Source: Castor canadensis
Taxonomy: Eukaryota > Chordata > Mammalia > Rodentia > Castoridae
Length of the DNA stretch: 64,000 nucleotides
Assembly: GCF_047511655.1 (NCBI RefSeq)
Contig: NC_133391.1
Coordinates: 103,267,384-103,331,383 of the forward strand
Reading direction: 5' to 3'
Part shown: in pieces, positions 1 to 13,310 of the stretch
Layout of the letters: each line of letters begins with the position of its first letter
Numbering within the stretch: position 1 is the stretch's first letter
Position numbers and translations under genes: made by a program
Notes under the pieces: generated by a model
Told to the model about the DNA's origin: nothing
Databases searched by the model: none
Seen by the model: the letters and a program-made list of their open reading frames with translations, nothing else

Positions 1-1799
1 ACTTTCAGAATTGAAGTCTTGATCATATTGTTGCCTAGTCTAAGGTGCTTAACATTTTCCATTCTGACTCGATTTTGTGTAATTTTTTCTGATGTATATT
101 TTTTAAATCATATTATCTCAAATCTCAGACTTTGGGCAAAGTAGCCTTCCCTACAGGGTCTATCAATTTAAGTTCAAGCAGTCAGCTTTGGAGAGTCCAG
201 CAGTATAAAATCTTTAGAAGTTTCTGTATGCCAAAACATATTTTAAAAACTCACTCTATTTATAATCACTAATCCTTCTTCTCAAGGCTGTTAGATGCTG
301 CCTTTTTTTGAAGGCTGCCCTTTTGAGTGCTGATGTTTAGAACCAAAGTCTCAGAGCATCACAGAAGTCACTCTTTTTCCCTAGCTGTAAAATTAGGGTC
401 AGTTCCAATAACAAGCCAAATGTAAAGCTGCACTAACAACTTCAGGCTGTGGCTAATTCAGAACTAAAAAGGACTAGGAATACCATTTTGTGTGATGATA
501 TCATTAGGCTATGATTGTGTATCTTCATACACTCCTGTGCCTAATATTGGTATAGATAATAATAAAAACCACAATTTCTCTTTACATGAAATACAAAGTT
601 CTTTAAAGCAATCTCATTATAGCATCCCTGTGAAGCATTCTCAGAAGACACCTTGATCTGCATTGCTCTAATCGAAATACTGATCTTCACTGAATCAAAA
701 TGTGAAACAATTTCCCAGAAGTCAGAATTTTTGACTCTGGGATGAGTGTTCACTCCACTTAGAGTGACTCAAGGGAGACTAGAAAAAAACACATAATCTT
801 ATAATTTTTTCTAATATTATAATCTCTCTTTGTATTACTGACAGATTTCTTTTCTACAAAGAAATACTTTTTTTCCTAGATATATTTGAGTGTTAAAGCT
901 AAAACTTAAATGATATTCTTGAAGCAATAGCAAAGCCTAGCCTAAATTTGAATCATACTGATGTATCATTTTAATCAGATGTAAATGCTCTTGAATTTAT
1001 CCTACTTGTCTCTGTTTTAGAGATAAAGTATTACATACTTTTGATCAAAATGGTCAGTTCTTAAAACTGTCAGGCAAAGTCAAACATAACAAAAGATGAG
1101 ACTGAAGAGTGGCCATATTCACAACACATTATCAGAATGTTCTTTTTCCTCTATTGCATCTTCAAATTGAGTGTCATTAATGCCTAGAATTAGTAAACTC
1201 AAGAGGCAGCCTGTACTAGATAGGGATTCTGCTCCCAAGGTACTGCATGATTATGTTGTGAGATATTTGCAAAGAGGTTTATTTTGGTCTGGGTGAAATT
1301 AGCATCTTTGTTTACAAGAATACCATCTCACTGATCAACTTAAAGTACATGCCTAATAACCAGCATTTCTTAGGCTTTTATGGTGCCCTTAATTAGACTC
1401 TTCAAAGTTAATTAGGGGAACGAATGGTACTTTTTTTGTTCTTTTAAGTCCCTTTTAACAGATTCTCACGAATAAAGTGGTCCCACATTTATAGGTAGCT
1501 TTGTTTCTGATTTAAACCTACTGGCTAACTGCTCATTGGTTAACTCTTCCTTCATTTACAGAGTGAAACTCACATTATTGTCAGTGCCTTTGATCCCCTC
1601 TCCCTTTTTTCCCCAATTTTCAACAATTATATGCTTTATTTTTAGGTATAAAATTATTCATTAATGTTTTGTAATTGTGTGGGAACAGGATTTTGCTCAA
1701 GGCTTAAAAATTAGCAAAATAAAATTTGTGGAATACTGTCACATACAGGGAGACTAGGATGGCACTCACCTTCTTACCACATCCCCATTCCTGAGCATA
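1..1799. other. Unique AT-rich DNA, no gene seen
   Basis: No ORF above about 70 codons, no recognised repeat and no splice-bounded exon was found here. Two copies of TTAATTAG lie about 20 bases apart near 1390-1420, a homeodomain-type core, but such motifs are frequent in AT-rich DNA and carry little weight alone. Confidence 0.6.
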
Positions 1800-1800
1800 A

Positions 1801-1830
1801 GGTGGTGGTGGTGGTGGTGGTGGTGGTGGT
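1801..1830. repeat. (GGT)10 microsatellite
   Basis: Ten uninterrupted GGT triplets are followed directly by GTGTG. It lies in non-coding DNA. The G-bearing strand has only two G per unit, so it is a weak candidate for quadruplex formation. Confidence 0.97.
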
Positions 1831-1833
1831 GTG

Positions 1834-3690
1834 TGATATAATACTTTTCATTTGTATTAAGACAAAATGATTGGCCTCACTTTCATACCCTTTATGCTTT
1901 TGAATATTTTTGTTTATTTTTATTTAATAAAGACCTTATTGCATACAGAAAGCAGGCACTCAAAATAATAAACTAATCCCAAGGATGTGAGCTTTTCTAG
2001 TCATGGTGTGTGTCTGCTTTGTGCTGCTAATGGTAATATGAGACTGTTAGAAGTGAACCAGGAAAATGAGGAATAGTCTTTGCATTAGAGCAGGAGTCTG
2101 TCACTCTTCTGGCAACCCTGCTGAGAGCTACACATCAGAGCCACCACACTGTGCTAATAGTGTCACTTATTCTACAGCCTTTACACTGTCCCATATGCAG
2201 TTACCATGCAGGGGGTGTGCACATGAGGGTGAGAGGGGAGTTGACAATGTGCTAGAAGAAACCGTAGGAGATAAACTGAATGTGATTTATCACCTCTAAT
2301 CTTTGCAATGGAAAACATTCAGGAAGAGCAAATAATTGAGATCTTTCAGAAATATGTTTTTACTGGGAAAAAAAACTTGATTTAATTAGAGATCTAAAAA
2401 TGGAGAATTAAAAATAATTTTTGAAAAGTCAAGAGAAAATCCTTAATACATTTATATAATTGGAAGGAAGAGATTATGCTTTAAAACAATGTCCTTAAAA
2501 CTACTTAGTTTTGATTATATGCCTGAAAGAATGTTAAAAAGAAAACAGAACCTTTGTTATTTTTATATGGCAGTCACAATCACAGATATCTTAATAACTC
2601 AAGTTGCTGAAACAAAAATATTTCTATTAAATGAAAGCATCAGTGGTAATGTACCTATATTCTACATACTACAGCTTTCCTTTCCTGGTTAATACAGTTT
2701 TTGCTGTATTTGATTTTTGGTTGTTGTTTTTATATTTAGTAATCACTGAATGGCAGCAGAATGACAGGTTGGGAGGGTGAGAACCATGTCGACAGCATAA
2801 GGGAAGTCAGGCACAGCCCTTCCAGTTGCAGGAGGCAAAACAGCACCTCTCCTGCTCCTTAGTTGAGTTGTGCAAAATAATGCTCCTACCTGCTCTAAGA
2901 TCTCTCCAAGGTCTTGGGTACGCATCACAGCCTTATTTCTGGGTCAGTCTTCTTAATTGTGTTCTTAGGAACTGAGCTGGCTGTAAATACTTTTTCTGGA
3001 AGTATCTACAACTGCCCAAAGGTTTTGGGAGAATGAGAAGGAGAAACTTAAATGGCCGAGTGAAAGTTGACCATTACATTTCAAACATGCATACCTAGTG
3101 TAAAAGATTTCTTTCCAACAATATGTATGTGACCTAGGAAAATAAAATATAAGCATTCCAGAGAAAAATCACCAATAGAAACCAACCAACCAACAAACTA
3201 CTTTCTTCCCCTTCAAATTATCCCCAAGACCTCTCTTGCCCAGTTTTGGCACTCATACCAGCTGCTCTCTTATTTGTAGGTAAAAACTAAAATTTTCAGC
3301 TCACTGGAACAGAATATTTAAGCTACCAAGGAAGAAATCATAGCAGGGATGTCTCAAAGTTTCCACATTTTAAATTCAGAGGAGGCTCTGAGTTTAACTT
3401 TTGTTTTTTGTTTAATCTTATAATTTTGTTGTAGAGGGTGATTTGATTTAAGGATCATGTCAGGCTTCGACTACACAAAGATGTGACAAGTGATACTTTT
3501 TTAACAAAGGGAAAGGGACGCTTTTAAAAAACATAAAAAGGAAAGACTGAAAGAAAAAGTTGTAACTTTTCAGTGTGGGCGGGGAACCCTGTGGTCTGAC
3601 ACTTTGCTTCTATGTAGGAAAATATCACATGAATGATGTGAGTTTTATCAACTTCAGAAAATTGCTTCTCTCCTCAGTCTCATCTCAGTT
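1834..3690. other. Unique DNA, no gene seen
   Basis: Mostly unassigned AT-rich sequence. Two short stretches are richer in GC (about 2060-2240 and 2750-2930) and carry 60-77 codon ORFs on opposite strands. Neither has splice sites or a recognisable protein family, and both could be old LTR or DNA-transposon remnants. Confidence 0.5.
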
Positions 3691-3694
3691 AACA

Positions 3695-4450
3695 CTGTCG
3701 TTGTCTAACAAAGCTAGAATCATCCTCAGACCTTCCTCTGCCTTTACCCTCCCTTCCTTACCAGTCAGCCACCAAGTCTTAATGCTTCTCCCTTTTAGGT
3801 ATCTCTTCATTTTGGAGATACCTTCATTCTGTCCTGGCTGCCACTGCTTTTTTGGGAGGGCAACCACAAAGCTGAGACCTCATTCTTCTTTCTTCGTGGT
3901 CCACATCCAGTCCCATAAGTTAGAGACTTCTTATGTATAGATTTGATTGTTTTTCTGGAGGTAACTGCCCATCAGTTCTCCTTTGTCCATGCTGCTAGGG
4001 TGGTCTCTGAAATCACATGTTGGCACTAGAGTGTGCCATGTCACTCTTAGAGCATCTCCAAAGTTTTCTGGGAGAGCAACACCTGTCATGATCAAAGCCT
4101 CACAAGTATTTCTCTCTATAAATTTTGCCATCTTCATTTCTACTCATCTCCCACATGCCCCCTACGCTTCAGCCATGGGAACGTCTCACTGTGCTTGGAA
4201 TATGCCACTGTTTCACTCTGTGTTGTCCCAGCTGCTGTTTCTTTTCCTGGAGTGCCCTTCCTTCCTTTCTCTGCACAGCTAACTCCCACTCATGCTATAG
4301 GACCCAGCTCACATGCCAACTCTTCTCTGAAAACTTACCCACTCCTGTGAAGAGCTGTATTCTGCAATTCATGGCCTTTTGTGGACATCCCTTTTGCATC
4401 CATAGTGCAAGCTTGGACTTATCATTGAGAGTGTTCACACCCTAAGTCCA
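3695..4450 (+). mobile_element. L2 LINE fragment (3' half)
   Basis: The sequence follows the pattern of the 3' part of the ancient mammalian LINE L2 in sense orientation: a run of CT-rich clauses, then TGCTGTTTCTTTTCCTGGA, then a segment equivalent to the usual 'cagctcaaatgtcacctcctc' region as CAGCTCACATGCCAACTCTT. The 99-121 codon ORFs that cross it are by-products of this composition. Family call is from memory of the L2 consensus; limits are approximate. Confidence 0.7.
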
Positions 4451-5224
4451 AGGCCCCTCATAATAAAAGATAGAACCGGGAAGGAGATCTGCAGGCCTCG
4501 GGCTATAGGGTAACTTCCTTGATGACAGTATTTTACAGCCCAGAACTTTAACAAATCCTGAAATTCTAAACTTGAACCTAGTAGTTTATATTGTTAAGAA
4601 GGTATATTTGTCAATACAACATGTTTTACTCAACTGTATTTTAGCTTAATTTATAACTTTTAGATTTTTAAACATCTGGTATATGGGACTCCATTTGTAT
4701 TCTTGCTTGGGTCTAGCAAGTGCTAGGATTGGGCCTGCTTCTACAATAATTATTTCTGCATATCTTTATCTCCTTAATTAGGTTGTTCTGGGAGTCTTGA
4801 AGCTCTGTTTTTTTTCCTTTTAAATCAATTGTCTAACATCTTGCTTTGGTACCAAGTGATCTTTAAATATATGTTCATTGATACAAAGAATTATATTTAT
4901 AATACCTAGTTATAAAGGCAGGAGTGTGTATAACACATTTCAAAGAATGGAATCTAAATAGTCGTACATAAAAAAATAACTTCTATGGTAACTTTGGAGA
5001 ACCATAAGTAGGTACAGTTGTTTTCAGACAATAAAGGATCGGTAGATGATTTGAGGTATGAGAATATAAAAGATGCAATTGATTAGCTCTAAAACATATC
5101 CTATGGTCACAAATGTTGCAATCCATGAAAGCTACAATAGCATAAAAGCCTTAGTGCCTTTGAATGCTTATTCAACTATCTCTGTGAATATGAAAGGGGA
5201 AAATGCAAAAGGAGGTTAACAGCA
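4451..5224. other. Unique DNA, nothing recognised
   Basis: AT-rich, no ORF of note and no assigned repeat. Confidence 0.55.
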
Positions 5225-5432
5225 GTTAAACATCTGCTTCAGTATAGATACTCTTTCAGCTGTTTTTCTATCACTGTCTTATTTAATCCTAGGACAATAT
5301 TATGAATTGTGCAACATCAAGCCCTTTTAATAGAGGAGGTAATTAAGGTTCAACAAATTTCAGTAACTTGCCCAAGACCACAAAATTTGTAATTGGAAGT
5401 GCCAAAACTTGAATCCAGCTCTAAAGGGGACA
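5225..5432 (-). mobile_element. MIR SINE remnant
   Basis: The segment contains AGTAACTTGCCCAAGACCAC and a following GAATCCAGCTCT, which match the reverse complement of the MIR core (loss of a few bases). MIR is a tRNA-derived SINE fixed before the mammalian radiation. Ends are approximate. Confidence 0.75.
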
Positions 5433-5646
5433 CTCTTTTGACCAGATTTGGTAGTCATAAAAATTAGTAGCGTGAATTTGGTTTGGTTATTGTCTTGAAA
5501 CTTTTGGTGTCAGTGGATCAGGTTGTTGTTGTTCCACATGGATGAAACAACTTCCATCTTTCAGGAAATAGCAATTTGCCTGTGTATTATATATAGAACA
5601 CCAGGATAGGTACTGTGAAGAACTGTAAGAGAAATATATTCCTACA

Positions 5647-5696
5647 TACATCTATCTATCTATATCTATCTATCTATCTATCTACCTGTCTATCTG

Positions 5697-5744
<48 letters not shown>

Positions 5745-5746
5745 CT
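5647..5746. repeat. (ATCT)n microsatellite, about 100 bp
   Basis: A TATC/ATCT tetranucleotide array with interior variants (ACCT, GTCT) near its first third and an uninterrupted run of about ten units at its right end. This is a typical mutable locus. Confidence 0.97.
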
Positions 5747-5914
5747 GTCTGTATGGATCCAGTTTGACCTGCTCATAGTCATTTTGAGTCACAATTGTCA
5801 TGATTGCTCCTGAGCAATGCTGTTTTCCAAGCATAGTTTTCTAAGAATACTGTAAAGTAAAACTATTAGAATGATGGTTTTGTGACTTGACTCTGGCATT
5901 ATTTGTTATTATTA

Positions 5915-6175
5915 TTATTATTCATTTATTCACATGTGCATTGATTGTTTGGGTCATTTCTCCCTCCTGCCCCCACCCCCACTCTCTCCTCCCTTCCTCT
6001 CCCTTCCAGGCAGAACCTGTTCTGCACTTTCTCCAGTTCTGTTGAAGAGTAGAAATAAGCAATAATAAGAAAGACATAGCATTTTTGCTAGTTGAGATAA
6101 GGACAGCTATACAGAGAGATTCCTAGCTTTGTGCCAGAACCATGCCTACTGTCCTTGATGTTACCTTAAGATAAA
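5915..6175 (-). mobile_element. L1 3' UTR fragment (family of the 39.6-kb L1)
   Basis: The plus strand reads ATTCACATGTGCATTGATTG, then GTTTGGGTCATTTCTCCC, a C-rich tract, and TTGCTAGTTGAGATAAGGA. The same order is seen at 39.62-39.81 kb in the near full-length L1 and, reverse complemented, at 47.1-47.4 kb. It is therefore a 5'-truncated copy of that L1 family, inserted on the minus strand. Confidence 0.85.
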
Positions 6176-8048
6176 GCAGGCACACTCCAGTTTAGAAGAG
6201 AGCCACTTTTGTTCTGAGCACTGTATGTTTGAGATCCCTCCCTCTGATCCAAGTCACAAGGAGAATCCACTGGTCTTGCTGTCGTCTTTGACCATGCTTT
6301 GTCAACATGTCTGCAGCAAATTGCATTGTATGCAACCTTGGATCTGTCTTTTTCTTTCTTCAGTCTTATAACACCTTGTGGCTGGCTTTCATATACTGAG
6401 TTTTTCTGAAGAACAGGTGTATATGTATTCATTTTTTGATTGTTTGACTATTAATTGGCACCTACAATTAATTAGCTAAGAATTCTATTTTTATTAGAGG
6501 CAAATAGTAAATCAAAATGACAAGCATAATTTCTGGTGTATATTTTGGAGTAGATAATCAGTCAGCTCAGCCTCTTATCTCTGCTCCTCACTGGATGAGT
6601 ATACTTTTTTATTCTTAGTACTCCAGGGCATCATAATATTCTTAATCATGGATGAATATATCATGATGTTAACCTCATAGTGGAATCAGACATGATTCAA
6701 AGTTTGAATCATGTTGCCTCTAAACCTGGCAGAGGTAGGGAAGCATATACATAAATGCATTTGAGGGAAAGGGTTATAACAAATGAAAATTTTATTTCTT
6801 CTTTTAATCTCAATGCAGTATGACATGTTATCATTTCTTTTCTAGATTTTGAGTATTTGGTAAAAGTAAAATATTTCTCTCCAATTTACTGACAAAATTC
6901 TCTAAAATCCTTATTACCAGTCTCATCCCACAGAGTTGCACATCATGAGATGAAGGCATAAGAATACATTTTTCAATTCCTTTGATATTGTGCAGCAATT
7001 AACACTTATAATTATTTGCTAATAATATATCTTTTCTCAAGAATATATTTTCCCACTTTATTCTTCTAAAATACATTATTTATATATGAACATGTAACTT
7101 TGAGGATGACAGGAATGAGTTTCTCATACATGACACACCTCCTCTTTGGGCAGAATAGTAAGGGATTTGTACCTTGGAATATAGATATTCCAAGTGAATT
7201 CACTCACTTCTCCAACTGGCCTCCACACTCACTTTCACTACTCTAACTCCTATACTCCATATTGGGTGTTATGTGAATTTCCACTTCCAGGATATAATTC
7301 CTTTAGCTTAGAGCCTATTAAAATGCAAATATTATTCAGAATAATAAAATTTGGTGAACAAGCATGTGAATAAAAGAGTAAGACTACTATTAATATGAGT
7401 CAGATTTTTTTTTCCTGAAGCTTGACCTTATTATGGAGGACTAAGGCATAAGTCCAATATCACTGAGATTAAAAAAAGGGGAAAATCATACAGGACATGG
7501 ATTCATTAACAGATTAGTTTAAGGATTATTTAGGAAATATTTGGCTAGTTATTTAATTTTTCAAAAGCCTTGACCTCAGGAATTTTTATTTCACTCATGG
7601 CTATAGGCTGAACATTAATTCTGCCACATACAAATCATTTGTTACAGGGGAGAATAGTAGTCTTTTCAACAGAGAAAGTCAGTTGTCAGCCTCTTAGTTT
7701 AGGAAGCATATCATGATTGCTGAGCCCAACATCCCCTGTCTAATTTCCACTCTTCTTTCACTGGAAGGATATGAAATCCTTCAGGATTTCTCTCTTGGGG
7801 CCAGGAGGGAAAATGTGGGAAAAAAAAAAAAAGAGTATGAAATGGAGGGGCCCTGGTAGTGCTAACACCTTGAAGTATCCTCTCAACTACCTCTTGCTTC
7901 CTCATCCCCATTAGTTTTAACATGGGTTTTAAAAAGGAGTTTCTCTCAAAAATATTTCTCAAAATATTTGGGTTCATTCATTCACTTAGTTTGTGTCCTC
8001 TCTCATCCAATGGCTTATTATAATGTAGCAATGAGCATTTCTTAGCCA
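6176..8048. other. Unique DNA, no gene seen
   Basis: A minus-strand 88-codon ORF at 6166-6432 lies directly beside the L1 3' end and may be older repeat sequence; it has no recognisable domain. A second 88-codon minus-strand ORF at 7711-7977 contains a low-complexity phenylalanine run from a poly-A tract. Neither is called as a gene. Confidence 0.5.
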
Positions 8049-8049
8049 G

Positions 8050-8403
8050 ATCAGGCTGCTATAATAAAATACCATGGATTGGATGGCTTAAGAAATAAAT
8101 ATTTATTTCTCACAGTTCTGGAGGTTGGAAATTCTAAGATCAAGGTTCTGGCAAATTTGGTTGTGGGTGAGGACTATCTTTCTTGCTTTGTGTGTCTGCC
8201 ACCTTCTTGTTATAGCCTCAAATGCCAGAGAAAGGAATCTTTGATACTTTTACTCTCTTTACAGGGCACTAATCCCATTATGGGGACTCTATCCTCATGA
8301 ATTCATTTAAACATAATTATCTCCCAAAGGTCCCATATCCTAATGCCATCACTTTGGGGATGGAGACATATGAATTTGGAAAAGGACCATTCAGTCTGTA
8401 ACA
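8050..8403 (-). mobile_element. MaLR-type solo LTR (MST/MLT1-like)
   Basis: On the plus strand the hallmarks occur in reverse-complement order: GCTGCTATAATAAAATACCA, CTCACAGTTCTGGAGG, GGGCACTAATCCCATTATG, and AATTATCTCCCAAAGG. These are the conserved blocks of MaLR LTRs, an ancient class III endogenous retrovirus-like family. No internal retroviral region flanks it, so it is a solo LTR. It is the mirror-orientation relative of the LTR at 31.8 kb. Confidence 0.85.
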
Positions 8404-8819
8404 AAGGCCATGTCCTCTGTTCTGTTGAGCACAGAATTAACAATTTCTTGCAAAGTGTGTCTCACTTGACATTGCTTTCGTTATCATGATCGGGACTTCA
8501 TTTCCAAGTGCTGACTTCCACTTTTCTTTTTCTACTCTCAATATTTGATGACTAACTTAGCTACCTACAGATTTATATTGTAGGTGCAGACTTTGTTTTA
8601 ACTACATCTTCCTGGCTCCCCTTATTTCTTCTTTATAAAATCTCTCCAATTTTACTCTTTCTTTTCCATTCATTTTTGCATTAAATCTGCTTTCCATATA
8701 GAACAATTGTCAGTCTTAACCAGCATTTTGCTTAACACAGCACTATGAAGGATAATAAGTGATGGATATGGATTTATTATACAAAAATCTAAGGTCAAAT
8801 TTACTTAACATTTAATGAC

Positions 8820-8980
8820 ACCAATAGTGACAACATTTAAAAACTTAAATAGCTCTTAAAAATCATAAATTCAATATGCTGTCATTGTATTGGTAAGGAT
8901 GCTGAGTTCCAGAGAAGTAAAATAACTTTGCAGGGCTCGTGTACCAGAACTGGATATCAGAATTCCCTAGTGAATTATAC
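8820..8980 (-). mobile_element. Possible MIR remnant
   Basis: A block reading GGATGCTGAGTTCCAGAGA followed by AGTAAAATAACTTTGCAG resembles the reversed MIR core with heavy decay. Assignment is weak. Confidence 0.4.
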
Positions 8981-10189
8981 TTTGACTAGTCATTATTACA
9001 GAAAACCTTTTTCTTTCACACTTGGTTCCCACTTCCATTAGGAAGTCTGAGGTTTAGGTATATTCTACCTGTATACACGAGGACGGACCACATTAGCGAT
9101 GAATTTAGCACTTGTACATGGGCTTAAAATAAGTCAATGCTAATGGAAATTATTCTGTGGACCTAAAATTAAATTAGCTTTCCTTCCTTATTTTGTTTTG
9201 GTTTGGAAAAAAACCCTCTGTATCTGGTAATTTCTAAGTAGCTCTAAAATAAGCAGGTATTTACATAATCTGAAACTACATTTAAAATAGCAAAACATGG
9301 CTGATAAAATGCAATCATGTGTGTTTTTTAGTTCTTGGGGTATACACACACTTCAATTTGAGTATGTATGTGTGGTTAGGGTATTATGGAATGCTTGAAT
9401 AAACTTGTCTCCAGCCATATGGGATACAGCAGAAATAAAAGGTGGGAGAGATGTGTAGCTCATACAAATTCACTTCACTAAATTTGGATGGGCCAATTAT
9501 TGGTATATAGAAATGAACTATGTTGACTAAATGAAGGTTTTAGTCCCATCTTCCTTTTTACCTTAAATCCAAATTAGCACCTCATTTAAAAATAAAGGCT
9601 GTGCAACAGATTAGGTATAATTCTTTGATGATGGGGTAGATATTTTGGAGCAGGGATTTCTAAAGCAGGCATTTCAGAATGAAATGCTAAGAAAATTTCA
9701 ATACATTAATTGTTCAGAATATGACACATTTGGTGACTATTGCAGAATACCCATGCATACAGAAAGTTTTCTCGTGGCAGTAGAATATAAAAGTTATACA
9801 ATTAATTTTGTTTTTTTCACTTTTCCCTGGCTTCAATTTCTCCCATGCCCCTCTTGTTCACTGCATTCCAGATAATCAGCCTTCTTTGTGAAGTATGTGC
9901 TGCTCCTGGAATGTTAATCCCTAAGAAGGTCCAATGGTTAATATCCTCATATTGTTTTGGTGTCTGCTTAGAGAAGTTTTGTTGACCATAGTCTCTAAGT
10001 TGCACCCTATTCTTTTTTTTTTTTTTTCACTTCAACTTAGGTCACATGTTTTAGTCAAATGAATTCAGAAACAAATTAAATTCTGCCATCAAGTGAGTTA
10101 TAAGAACAAATCTCAGTTTTCAGAATTTTTTTTTTTTTTACATTTTGTTTTTTACCCTATTCTTAATTCCTTGCTGCTTTGTGTTTTTT
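8981..10189. other. Unique DNA, no gene seen
   Basis: AT-rich DNA with poly-T runs near 10013 and 10126. ORFs of 62-76 codons show no family. No repeat assigned. Confidence 0.5.
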
Positions 10190-10375
10190 CATAGCATGTT
10201 TCACTAACAATATTTGATACATTGATTTATTCAGTTGTTTTTGCCTGTTCTTCCAGTAGACTATAAATTCCATGAGAATGGGAACTTGTTTTGTCCCCAG
10301 CTTATCTCCAGTACAATGAATGTACTAAGTAAGTGCTCTATCAATGATTTTTAAGTGAATAAATTATTTCATGCC
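10190..10375 (+). mobile_element. L2 LINE 3' end
   Basis: The order TAAATTCCATGAGAATGGGA, then TATCTCCAGTACAATGAATG, then AAGTGCTCTATCAATGAT followed by an A-rich end is that of the L2 3' terminus in sense orientation. Confidence 0.75.
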
Positions 10376-12478
10376 TGAACACTGTCCCTTTCACCTTCCC
10401 AGAGCACCTGCCACATGCTGGGCCTGTGCCTTTGAAGTAGTCCTGGTATAAGCGGGCTATCTATTCTTTTTCTAAAACTTCATTTTCTTCCAAAGAAGTT
10501 GAATTTGAAGAATTCTGTAACTTTGGATTCAGTTTTTTACTATCAAATTAAAGCTAAAAATGCTGCCAGGAAGGAGGGAAAGCCAGATTGGAGGGGGAGG
10601 AGGCGAGAGGTAGAAGAAGGGGAAGCAGAGAGTTGGGGGAGGAGATGGCTGGAAGATCCAGGAAACCTGAGGAGAGGCAACAAAAACCAATTAAAGTTAA
10701 TGAACTACAGCTAAGCTTTTTAGTTTAGCTTTTTTTCCCCCCCTCACAGTATACCAGCCTCAACTTGGAATTATTTTTCTTGGAGAGACACTTTCAAAAA
10801 GTAGATTATTTCCTCCCTACCCCCATGCTCAGAAAAAATAATCTAACACTTTAATCAACAAAAAGCATGAGGGTATGTTTTGTGCAGCAATCTAGTGAAT
10901 TTGTTACTTGGCCTTCAGCCTTGGTCCTACCACCCACTGAAATCTGGCAAAATCCCAGAATGTCACAAATCCTGTTCTCCTCTATCTTCACATAAGCTGA
11001 GAGTCAGCCCTACTGAGTAGTTATCTGGAGGCAGGAGGCGGAGGTCCAATTGTAGTATCTAATATTAGAAATAGAGACGCCTCCAATGGTTTTTGGCAGA
11101 CTGAACCTAGAAAGAGTGGCTCTGGCTCTCCCACTCAAACGTCTTAAATAGTTTATATATCTGTTTGATTAATTTGGCTGAAAACATGATTGTAGTTAAT
11201 GTATTAGGCATAAAAGTTTAGAGGAAGATTCTTATCTCAATTATACCCATTCTCTAGAATAACTTATTCTATCAAGCCAGCTATGTTTAAATGATGAATG
11301 CTAATGATAATGAAAACTATCTATATTGATTGAGTGTGTTTTTATTGCCCACAGAACCCCCCACAAATTTGAATATGAATGAAAAGTACTTCACTAACAT
11401 GTTCTATTCATTCAGCATTTTGGCGAAGTATCACATTCAAATTTATGATTCCTTTCTAAAATGCAAAAAGTGGTATAAACTAATCTAAATCACTTCAAAA
11501 AAACATTTAAAATTTGAGCTTCTGACACTGAGGTTTCCCATTTAAAATATATCTTCAAATATTCCGTTTTCTAACAATCCCTCCCTCAACCTCTCCTTCA
11601 TCTGGGGCTTGAAATCACAGAATATTTATCTGTATGTTTCTTGGCTCACCATTTCATTTCATCCATTCCTTTTTAGGATTTCTAAGTGGCATACAATAGT
11701 TTTCTTATCTTATAGCACTTAAGAACTGTGAAAATAAGAGTGGCCTTACTGAATATGTGGTGGAATGCTAACTTGTCTCTATACCTTACAAGTTTCTTTT
11801 CCTCTATACTTAAGAGATGCTGCAAAGTCCCAAGTGCTCAGTAGTGCTTGAGGCAGTCCATCTTTTGTTGGGGAAACTTATGATTGGAAAGATAATTAAA
11901 AACATATACTGTAACTTCTACTCTTTGATTTTGGCTCACATGGTTATTCATTGATTCATTCATCCATTTTTATGTACACTCTAGAATCATTTGTTAAAAC
12001 TCTATCATGCATAGAGTCTATATTCACTCAAGGCTGGAGAGCATCACAATATTAGTAGAAATTAATTCTAGTACATAATACCTTCCTTTTAATAGGTGGA
12101 AAGAATAAAACCTGCATTTATAAATATAAATATCCACACCTCTACTTTTCCTGAGACAATATAATTTTAAAATCTGTTTAAATCACTCCTGTGGAAAAGC
12201 CTTTTATGTCCATATCCCTCTTAAAATGTGCATCTAAATATGAGTGGGCCTTTTCACATTTAAAGGATAGTAAAACTGTTTCTTACTACATTTGAACACA
12301 TGCCTTTTCTTAATATAAAAACTCTAAAACAAAAATGGATTTTTTCCTTCATGTATTTCAGTGTTGGTCCTTATTTGTTTTATATGACCTTAAAACTTTG
12401 GATTTTGAAATTAAAATGAAGTATGATTAGGTGAGAAATTCTCCATCTTGTGTGTATAATATGTGTGGGTATGCACAG
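10376..12478. other. Unique DNA, purine-rich patch, no gene seen
   Basis: A purine-rich block at about 10565-10670 makes an arginine/glutamate-rich 71-codon ORF of no recognised family. The rest is AT-rich and unassigned. Confidence 0.5.
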
Positions 12479-12545
12479 GAGGTAGGGAAAGAAGGAGGGA
12501 GGGAGAGGGAGAGAGAGAGAGAAAAAGTGAGAGAGAGAGAAAGAG
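12479..12545. repeat. GA-rich low-complexity tract
   Basis: Imperfect GGGA and GA repeats covering about 67 bp. The Arg/Glu run in the overlapping ORF is a by-product of this tract. Confidence 0.95.
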
Positions 12546-13199
12546 GAACTCAACTATCAAATATGCTTCTTATATTTTTCTATTTATCTTATTCTTCCTA
12601 CTTATGTAAAGACTGCTTACGAATAATGTAAACAAGATAAACACTCCACTTATGATTGAGAAAGGATATGACTAATTCACAAAAATGTGCAGAAATGTGT
12701 AATAAACATACAAATTCAGCTCTCAATTATAATAAAAAATGTAAATGGAAAGCTCAAATATATAATTTTTCTACCCACCAATTTTTCAGATGTTGGTTAG
12801 TTTATTTTCTAATTTTATCTCACTATTCATTAGGTTTTGTTTTTTTTTTTTTTTTTTACTTATTTGGTTATAAATTGTTACAATCCTTGCAGGAGTCAGT
12901 TGGTAAATATGGAAGAAGAGTTGACCATTAATAACATTATTGGATCATATTCCTAGGAAATAAATGAGAAGTCAGATTAATAATATGTGCACAAAACTAA
13001 CAACATGGCTTAGCGTTATTTTTTAAATAAATATTAAAAGTAGTCAGATTTCTAAGAATAAGAAAGTGGCTAAGCAAATAATACATACAACTGATAAAAC
13101 ATTAACCAGTTGTTTACTACCATTTAAAATATTTAATGACATAAAAGTAATCTTAGGAGAAATAAAGCATAGTATTAAATTGTAATTTTTGTGATGTCA
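12546..13199. other. Unique AT-rich DNA with poly-T run
   Basis: Contains a poly-T run of about 17 at 12840-12856. Nothing else is recognised. Confidence 0.55.
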
Positions 13200-13310
13200 A
13201 GGATTTTTGCCTGTTTTATTTCTTACTGACTATCCTCATTGCCTTGAACAGTGGCAGATACTACCAGACATGCTGTACATAACTACTAAGTGAAGTAATA
13301 AGTGAATATG
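13195..13310 (+). mobile_element. L2 LINE 3' end remnant
   Basis: TTGCCTGTTTTATTTCTTAC, CCTTGAACAGTGGCAGATAC and ACTAAGTGAAGTAATAAGTG follow the order of the L2 3' end in sense orientation. The copy is strongly diverged. Confidence 0.55.

Noticed and set aside
2743..2928. GC-richer minus-strand 61-codon ORF considered as an exon
   Set aside because: No acceptor or donor pair of good quality frames it and the translation matches no family.
3575..3940. 121-codon plus-strand ORF
   Set aside because: It crosses the start of an L2 fragment and shows no domain or splice context.
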